Positions 60,701 through 64,000 of a stretch of DNA of 64,000 nucleotides are shown in pieces. Made by a program: the position numbers and the translations under genes. The notes below the pieces were generated by a model. It had not been told where the DNA came from, made no database searches, and saw only the letters and a list, made by a program, of their open reading frames with translations. Source of the DNA: Cerrena zonata (lineage: Eukaryota > Basidiomycota > Agaricomycetes > Polyporales > Cerrenaceae); assembly GCA_038087015.1 (NCBI GenBank), contig JASBNA010000019.1:310001-374000 (forward strand), given 5' to 3'. Numbering within the stretch: position 1 is the first letter of the stretch; each line of letters starts with the position of its first letter.

Positions 60701-60843
60701 GCCAATGACGACCAATTTCTAGAATAATATTAATGAGGACGGTTCGACTTCGAGAGTATCAGCTAGCGTACTAGAGTGTCGTGTATGGGATTAGTAACAT
60801 TGCTGCTTGTAAGTGGCGAGAGTAAGCCTCTAAGAGCGTCCAT
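57787..60843 (-). CDS. BCS1-like AAA ATPase with long charged C-terminal tail
   Basis: A gene with many short exons and roughly 700 residues. The start at 60843 gives [20 protein letters not shown]. The BCS1 N-terminal region follows: [40 protein letters not shown], then YRGHWLRITRTK and [20 protein letters not shown]. The AAA module has [20 protein letters not shown] (Walker A, split by an intron), [20 protein letters not shown], Walker [12 protein letters not shown] and the second region of homology [20 protein letters not shown]. After [20 protein letters not shown] the tail becomes a Glu/Lys coiled coil and then Ser/Glu-rich, about 180 residues in all. BCS1 inserts the Rieske protein of complex III; many Agaricomycete paralogs have lost the clear link to that role. 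It is convergent with DNM1. Confidence 0.85.
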
Positions 60844-63775
60844 AGCGAGAAGTCCGGGAAGAGGGAGGAGGGATCAAGGTCCTCCCAGGACCAAGTGAAT
60901 TTATAAGTCCGTCAGAGACCTCGTGTCGGAGTAAACGGGGAAAGCCACTTGCTACCCTTACGCGCTACCGGCAAGGAGTGCGCGTATTGCGCCTCTCCAT
61001 ACTAGTACCCGATATGTAATTTACGGAAGAACTGAGTGTTTCCTTGAGATAAGCCTCCGTTTTGACATAACAAAATCGGGTATGTCACGTTTCTTCGAAT
61101 ACTTGTCACAGATCTATTGTTATTCACGAACTTCCTCCGGAACTGGCACCATCTAGCGAGGGTTCGCGCTAGGGGGCTACGAAAGTTTCGGACCAATAGT
61201 GACACAGAGAAGGTATCAGAGATGGAGGAGAGTTCCTTGCTGAGGAGGAAACTTACCCGTTATAGAAAGCGCCGCTGCCTCGTGCCTTCCTCCCCACGCC
61301 TCCGCTTGTTCTATCAATCTCATGTCTGCTTGAGTCCATTTGACATACCATGACTACTGCGTACAGCTTCATATTGGATTTCGTAGCGTTGACTCCTTTC
61401 CAACTGACAAGAGAAAGTCATAGTCCAAGGGGCTGAATAGCAACGACTGCACAGGCAGAGTGAGCATGTGGTGAGGCGGGTCGTCTTTCCTTACCGAACG
61501 CCGCATAGAAAATTCTCTCGCGCAGCCACAACATCATACAGTTCAAACTCAACCAGATCACGAACGCGCTATCTGAATACCACAGTCGAGGGAATAAGCG
61601 ATGAGCCTGTTGTCACGACATCATCATGTTCAAAGTGCCCTGCAATGCTGCAAACATTCAGAATGATTTAGTAAAACCCTTGGCCTAGGACGAACATGTG
61701 TTGACAGCTTACGAGGTTATACAGGGCCAGCACACTGGCAACTACGTCAAGTGGTATTCTAGCACGTAATGGAACTGAACACAGACACTACGCACCTACT
61801 TTTATCCGGAAACTTGCCCGCGCGAGGCAACGAACACACCCAAACAAGAGGGCAGTCCTAATGCGTACGAAGGGGTTGGGTCAAATTGGAACGAAGTGCC
61901 GGCATCGCCGGCCAACGGTGACCAGAAACACTCGATTTTTCCGCATCTCAAAAATACGATGACTATGTGTGAGAGGTATCACCCCGTATTCAACTCCGAC
62001 GATACCTGGTGGCTGTTTTGCGCCCTGACGGTCGCCGGAATCCCACATCTGGCAGACAGTTTTGGTAGAGCGTCTGACAAACTGTGGTGATTGAACGCCT
62101 CGTGAAGAAAGGCGCACGAATAAGGCAAAAGCCCCAAGAAGATGATCTTCTGTGAGAAGGAAATCCAGTCGGCTATAATGCTGTGGTAAACCATCGGATG
62201 AGGTTCGCAGGTGCAGTAAGTCAACCGGCGAACTGAGTCCAGTACCCACTTTGCGCCCGTCTTGAATTTGCATCCGAAAGAAGCACCGTCCGCGGGGTCT
62301 GATCATCCGACCCATTGCGGAAATAGCACAGTGGTGTGAGTAGCCTTCAGGTACCGAAACAGTCTCAGTCTCGAATCCAACTATCACAGCCACTGAATAA
62401 ATGAATAAGGGTGCGTAAGATATACTCGCCACAGATAGAATGTATGAACCGATAAGTCGCGCTCGGATGCTTGGATTGCATGCTCCTGCGGCTCGAGTTT
62501 AGCTCGTATCAGTTCAATCGTACATGATGCACGAAAGGATATAAGGTTTCGATTCTATCCAATCTTTTGATTGGCATTTCGAAAGCGACAATAGTTCCGC
62601 AGAACATAGGACCCTGTTGATCATCCAAGATGGGTTAAGATATCGAATGTAAGTGGTCACATTGTAGTGTCAAACCCTGAGTTCCTGGACGCCTAAGTCA
62701 AAAGGTTTGAGACAGGGAGCATCGAGGTGCGGGTCGGAGTCGTAGAAGAACGACAATGTGGAGCCCAGAGAAAACGTTGTAGATTCATCCATCCGATAGT
62801 ACAATTCGAGGGTGATAGTGAGATACTATTACCATTAACCCAAATCCTTGAGGGATAATCCCACTTGGCAATATCGTAGAAAATCGAGAAAAGGAAGCGC
62901 CGATTGGAATGTCGCAATCTGACAAATTAGGCTTTCTTTCGGTTCCGTATTTCGTTTTTGAAGATTGGCTTCGTAAATTGATGGCAGTCTACAGCAAGCT
63001 AGGCCTTAGAAGAAGATCTAGATCAAAGCCCGCCGGGGACTCCAATTCCCCACCATTCCAGGGCCTCTTCTGAACAGATGGTCATGAACTTCCAACAGGC
63101 ACCGTGCACTGCTCTTGATGAGACTTCAAGGGTACTTGCGGCCAAAGAATTAAATAGGTCCGAACGAGGGCTCTATCATGGTGCAGAACAAGAAGGAAAC
63201 TTTGCAGTCTGGCAGTCGGATATCGTTTGATCAGATATGATGATTATCGGTACTCGATCAGTTGTCATTGGCTACCTTGTGGTCTATATGGATACTTCTG
63301 GACATGCGTCACCCTCGTTTCGGTAATATCAGACCAGGCTTCAAATTGCGGCAGACGAAATTGAAGTGAGATCTATGCGGCTCACCTACCCGTTCCACCT
63401 GGACCTATCGATGACATAAACTTCCGACTAGCAGGACTATGGACACTCTACAGTCTGGATCAACACCGATCTGTCATGCCAAATTAGACAGTGATTGGCA
63501 TGTAGCTGTGACAGTAACATCGAAGGTGGATGCTTGAATCGGATGCGACGAGTACGGCTTCAAGTTGGTGACGATGGTAAAAGTCAACGCCGAATGGGAA
63601 AGTATAGCTGAATATTATGGCAAGGGCGACCCACAGCTGTTGAACAACGCGCCCTATGTTAATACATCAAACAGCGCTCGGGATTTGCAGACTGCGATCT
63701 ACGATAGCTCGAAAAGTATCACTGTGCATCGATAAGCATGTGGAACGGTATTAGGAATGCGCATATGGCTTACCA
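60844..63775. other. Long stretch with no recognisable gene
   Basis: About 2.9 kb. The longest frames (61881-62432, minus, 183 codons; 61117-61353, plus) have no domain, and chance frames of this length are expected in 64 kb. The left end is the BCS1-like promoter. It may hold a diverged gene, a transposon remnant or nothing. Confidence 0.4.
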
Positions 63776-64000
63776 TTAATCCTCCCTCAGCAAACTTCCC
63801 ATTTCCATTTCATCCGCGTCGGGGCTTACTGAAGCAACGGCGAGACCTTCCGACATTTCCCTCTTCACACACAATTGCTCGGCGGTGATAACCATGAGAC
63901 CTGAGCTAGCCGCCATAGTGCCCCAGTAGAACCACGAGGAGGGCAATGCGTTCGAATAATAAGTTGTTAGCACCAGATGGTTGAACACGAGCGTTAGGGT
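63776..64000 (-). CDS. SYS1: SYS1, Golgi membrane protein (C-terminal end, cut by the window edge)
   Basis: Only the last 74 residues lie in the window. They read TLTLVFNHLVLTTYYSNALP, then SSWFYWGTMAASSGLMVITA and EQLCVKREMSEGLAV, followed by an acidic tail ending in EMEMGSLLRED. The pattern of a membrane helix after LT..F.H, then YS...P.S..YW, then LM....E.LC.KRE matches the C-terminal end of SYS1 proteins, four-helix membrane proteins that recruit the Arl3/ARFRP1 GTPase to the trans-Golgi. The 5' part lies outside the window. The match is by eye over a short stretch, with no contrary feature. Confidence 0.8.
   Translation of the reverse strand, partial: TLTLVFNHLVLTTYYSNALPSSWFYWGTMAASSGLMVITAEQLCVKREMSEGLAVASVSPDADEMEMGSLLRED

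Noticed and set aside
61881..62432. A 183-codon minus-strand frame with a hydrophobic first segment
   Set aside because: No domain match by eye, no plausible promoter or splice pattern, and about one chance frame of this size is expected in the window.
1..64000. tRNA, rRNA and CRISPR features
   Set aside because: A scan by eye for TTCGAAT-type T-loops with matching stems, for rRNA core motifs and for regular spaced repeats found nothing convincing; tRNAscan-SE or Infernal would be decisive.

Overview
The window is nuclear DNA of a filamentous basidiomycete, most likely an Agaricomycete mushroom. Genes are compact and broken by many 50-70 bp GT..AG introns. Both strands are used without operons. 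The gene content also fits: F-box-like/LRR proteins, a BTB protein, a TKL-type kinase, class 3 secreted lipases, and a BCS1-like AAA protein with a long charged tail. No CRISPR array, rRNA, clear tRNA or intact transposon was seen. Exon joins below were read by eye from splice signals and protein conservation. Exact ends marked as uncertain should be treated so.

Layout. 0-12 kb: TKL-like kinase (-), MFS transporter of the allantoate/nicotinate type (+), BTB protein (+), SPFH/band-7 protein (-). 13-26 kb: F-box protein A (-), DNA polymerase delta subunit 4 (-), secreted lipase 1 (+), pyridoxal kinase (-), actin-related protein 2 (+), mitochondrial pyrimidine-nucleotide carrier Rim2 type (-), F-box protein B (+). 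27-36 kb: a Pro/Gln-rich LUFS/LisH transcriptional co-regulator (-) and a very large multi-START membrane-anchored protein (-). 36-46 kb: F-box C (+), secreted lipase 2 (+), frameshifted F-box D (-), a Ser/Thr-rich single-pass membrane protein with an apparent frameshift (-). 47-61 kb: type II membrane dipeptidyl aminopeptidase (+), F-box E (-), dynamin-related GTPase Dnm1 type (+), BCS1-like AAA ATPase (-). 61-64 kb: a 2.9 kb stretch with no recognisable gene, then the C-terminal end of SYS1 (-), cut by the window edge.

The window mixes conserved housekeeping genes (ARP2, RIM2, POLD4, pyridoxal kinase, DNM1, BCS1, SYS1) with a local, dispersed family of five F-box-like genes and two paralogous lipases. 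I see no metabolic gene cluster. The most distinctive items are the five F-box paralogs sharing a C-terminal '[KE]GW' element and (in three) a tiny first exon, the three-START/one-TM protein, the BCS1 tail, the His-rich insert in the Dnm1-like GTPase, recurrent TTCAA/TTGAA palindromes in the gene-poor stretches, and three apparent one-base frameshifts, one of them in essential ARP2, which suggests that at least some are sequence errors.
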